Origin: Cytophagaceae bacterium
Lineage (GTDB): Bacteria > Bacteroidota > Bacteroidia > Cytophagales > Cytophagaceae
NCBI GenBank assembly: GCA_021151805.1
Contig: JAGKWN010000148.1
Location: 1-8,315 of the forward strand
Reading direction: 5' to 3'
DNA length: 8,315 nucleotides
The notes beneath the pieces were generated by a model. The model was not told the origin of the DNA. It saw nothing but the letters and a program-made list of their open reading frames with translations, and made no database searches. Positions 6,749 to 8,315 of the stretch are shown piece after piece. The first letter of the stretch is position 1, and each line of letters begins with the position of its first letter. The position numbers and the translations under genes are program-made.

Positions 6749-7511
6749 GTCTGTACAGGCAGATAAAAAAATATATTTCCTGTCTGATTTTCATTTAGGC
6801 GTACCTACAGAGGAAGAAAGTCTGAAAAGAGAAAGAAAGATTATTCGCTTTCTTGATTCTATTACTCCTCAGGCACAAGCCATTTTTTTGCTGGGCGATA
6901 TCTTCGACTTCTGGTTTGAATACAAACATGTTATTCCCAAAGGATTTGTTCGTTTGCAAGGCAAGATCGCGCAACTCACAGATGCAGGCATTCCTGTATA
7001 TGTATACACCGGCAACCATGATCTGTGGATGTTTGGCTACCTGGATAAAGAATTGGGTGTAACGGTTTTTCATAAGCCGATAGATTGGGAAATCTGCGGT
7101 AAGAAATTTCTGATCGGCCATGGTGATGGGCTGGGGCCTGGAGACACCGTATATAAGCTTACTAAAAAAGTATTTGTGAACCCCTTTTTTCAATGGGTGT
7201 TTAAAATGACACCACCAGCTATTGGCATGGGAATCGCAAAATTCTGGTCCGGAAAGAGCCGTCAGCATAATTCCGACGATCGTTTTTTTGAAGAAAAAGA
7301 GTTTTTATGGCAATATTGTCAGCAGCAAAACGTCATTAAAGAGAGGGATTACTATATATTCGGACATCGCCATTTACCCTTGGATCTAAAGGTAGGAGAG
7401 CATGCCAGGTATGTAAATATCGGAGATTGGATTATCTTTAATACTTATGCAGAATTTGATGGCCATACGCTAAAACTCATATCATGGAACGAATCAGCCG
7501 ATTTACAATAG
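6732..7511 (+). CDS. lpxH: UDP-2,3-diacylglucosamine diphosphatase (LpxH-type metallophosphoesterase)
   Basis: LpxH cuts the pyrophosphate of UDP-2,3-diacylglucosamine to give lipid X and UMP, an early step of lipid A synthesis at the inner face of the inner membrane. The 259-residue product carries the full calcineurin-like metal-site series: SDFHLG (18-23, with D19 and H21), LLGDIFDFWFEY (53-64, with D56), TGNHDLWMF (93-101, with N95 and H96), GHGDGLGPGD (129-138, with H130) and FGHRHLP (210-216). The GDxFDFWFEY block and the hydrophobic, basic insert (about 145-185) favour LpxH over generic phosphoesterases. The related LpxH2 type, or a phosphatase of different substrate, is less likely but cannot be excluded by reading alone. 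The ATG at 6732 lies inside the end of the LUD gene, 17 nt of overlap, and no other start fits the beta-strand before SDFH. Its own 3' end overlaps the next gene by 28 nt. Confidence 0.88.
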   Translation: MIRQIESVQADKKIYFLSDFHLGVPTEEESLKRERKIIRFLDSITPQAQAIFLLGDIFDFWFEYKHVIPKGFVRLQGKIAQLTDAGIPVYVYTGNHDLWMFGYLDKELGVTVFHKPIDWEICGKKFLIGHGDGLGPGDTVYKLTKKVFVNPFFQWVFKMTPPAIGMGIAKFWSGKSRQHNSDDRFFEEKEFLWQYCQQQNVIKERDYYIFGHRHLPLDLKVGEHARYVNIGDWIIFNTYAEFDGHTLKLISWNESADLQ

Positions 7512-8302
7512 TTCTTTTTTTATTTTTATGTTATCACCTGAGTGATGCTCAGGTATTGAAGGCATTAAACACAGTTAAGATTCCGGGGCATATCGGCTGC
7601 ATCTCTTCCGATCCATATGAATTTGTTTATTTATCGGATGTCAATGGAAATATTTATAAGATCGATTCGTTAGGTAAGCAGTTTGTGATGGCATCACCTC
7701 CAAGACGTGGCCAGATAACATCTATTGAAGCCTATCGCAATGTCAATATATTCGTGTTCTATAGCGAATACCAGGTATATTATTATTACGATCGCTTTCT
7801 GAATCAATCCCAATCGTTAACATTCGCTAACACGGATATTGGTTTTGCACGTATTGCAACACCATCTCTGGATCAGAATGTGTGGTTGGTAGACGATCAG
7901 GATTTTAGTTTGAAAAAATATAATTCAACCTATTTTTCAATAGATATTAAAACACCGCTGGATCTGATCATTGATCCCGAACAATACAACATGAATTTCA
8001 TGCGCGAGTATCAGAATTTATTATTTATAAATGATGCGAACTCAGGCGTATTAATATTTGATAACATGGGGAATTATAAAACCCGCATACCTGTGAAAGA
8101 CCTTAATTATATAAGCTTTTCAGGAGATGACCTGGTATATGTAAAAGATGGAAGTTTATATTTAATTAATATATATACTTATAAAGAACGGAAATATACA
8201 AATGCTTTATTGAAAGATGCAACTTCTGCAATTCTCATTAAAAATCAATTATATGTTACGGTTAAGGATACTTTGTTTATTTATTTTTTCAAAGAGAATT
8301 AA
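7484..8302 (+). CDS. Secreted protein of unknown function, possibly beta-propeller-like
   Basis: I do not recognise the family. The 272-residue product starts with a clear signal peptide: a basic start (MERISR), a hydrophobic core at about 7-17 and SDA before Q23, so it should reach the periplasm or beyond. It has no lipobox cysteine. The mature part is rich in Y, F, I, D and N and shows repeated short beta-strand units such as FVYLSDVNGNIYKIDSLGKQ (47-66), NVWLVDDQDFSLKKYN (132-147), LLFINDANSGVLIFDNMGNY (179-198) and DLVYVKDGSLYLINIYTYK (215-233). This recalls WD40- or NHL-like blades, so a propeller of four to six blades is a guess. The ATG at 7484 is required for the signal peptide, as the next methionine is M69. 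It overlaps lpxH by 28 nt and has no SD, so translation probably depends on lpxH. It looks more AT-rich in codon use than ftsH. Confidence 0.8.
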   Translation: MERISRFTIVLFLFLCYHLSDAQVLKALNTVKIPGHIGCISSDPYEFVYLSDVNGNIYKIDSLGKQFVMASPPRRGQITSIEAYRNVNIFVFYSEYQVYYYYDRFLNQSQSLTFANTDIGFARIATPSLDQNVWLVDDQDFSLKKYNSTYFSIDIKTPLDLIIDPEQYNMNFMREYQNLLFINDANSGVLIFDNMGNYKTRIPVKDLNYISFSGDDLVYVKDGSLYLINIYTYKERKYTNALLKDATSAILIKNQLYVTVKDTLFIYFFKEN

Positions 8303-8315
8303 TTAACTAGTAGGG

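Noticed and set aside
6795..7268. 157-codon minus-strand frame within lpxH
   Set aside because: It is antisense to the conserved metal-site region of LpxH and shows no domain or initiation signal.

Overview
The window looks like core chromosome of a Bacteroidota bacterium, probably a Cytophaga-like member of the Cytophagales. The signs are an AT-rich composition, a perfect Bacteroidota-type -7 box (TAnnTTTG) upstream of ahcY, poor Shine-Dalgarno sequences before most genes, a DUF4421-like outer-membrane barrel, and the order birA / rsfS / ftsH / LUD protein, which I recall as common in this phylum. The genus-level guess is from memory and was not checked by any search.

Left half (minus strand). 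Positions 1-141 are AT-rich and hold no gene I can support. A strong hairpin with a U-tract then marks the end of ahcY, which encodes S-adenosylhomocysteine hydrolase and has its own promoter. Upstream of ahcY is a two-gene unit read from birA (biotin protein ligase) into a gene for a secreted, probably outer-membrane, beta-barrel protein of the DUF4421 type. The two are 29 nt apart.

Right half (plus strand). A 49-nt divergent gap separates birA from a dense five-gene run: rsfS (ribosome silencing factor), ftsH (membrane AAA+ zinc protease), a LutC/YkgG-like LUD-domain protein, lpxH (lipid A pathway pyrophosphatase) and a secreted protein of unknown function. Gaps are 26 and 8 nt, followed by overlaps of 17 and 28 nt, so this is very probably one transcript with translational coupling towards its 3' end. 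The last gene ends 13 nt before the window edge, and no terminator is visible there.

Function. The plus-strand unit combines ribosome quiescence (RsfS), membrane proteolysis (FtsH) and lipid A synthesis (LpxH). In E. coli, FtsH sets lipid A output by degrading LpxC, so ftsH and lpxH in one transcript is suggestive, though no LpxC is present here. The least understood members are the LUD protein, which lacks its usual LutA/LutB partners, the secreted protein after lpxH, and the DUF4421-like barrel after birA. I see no mobile element, CRISPR array, tRNA, rRNA or frameshifted gene. Nothing here is clearly a new system. The best leads are the orphan LUD protein and the secreted unknown.
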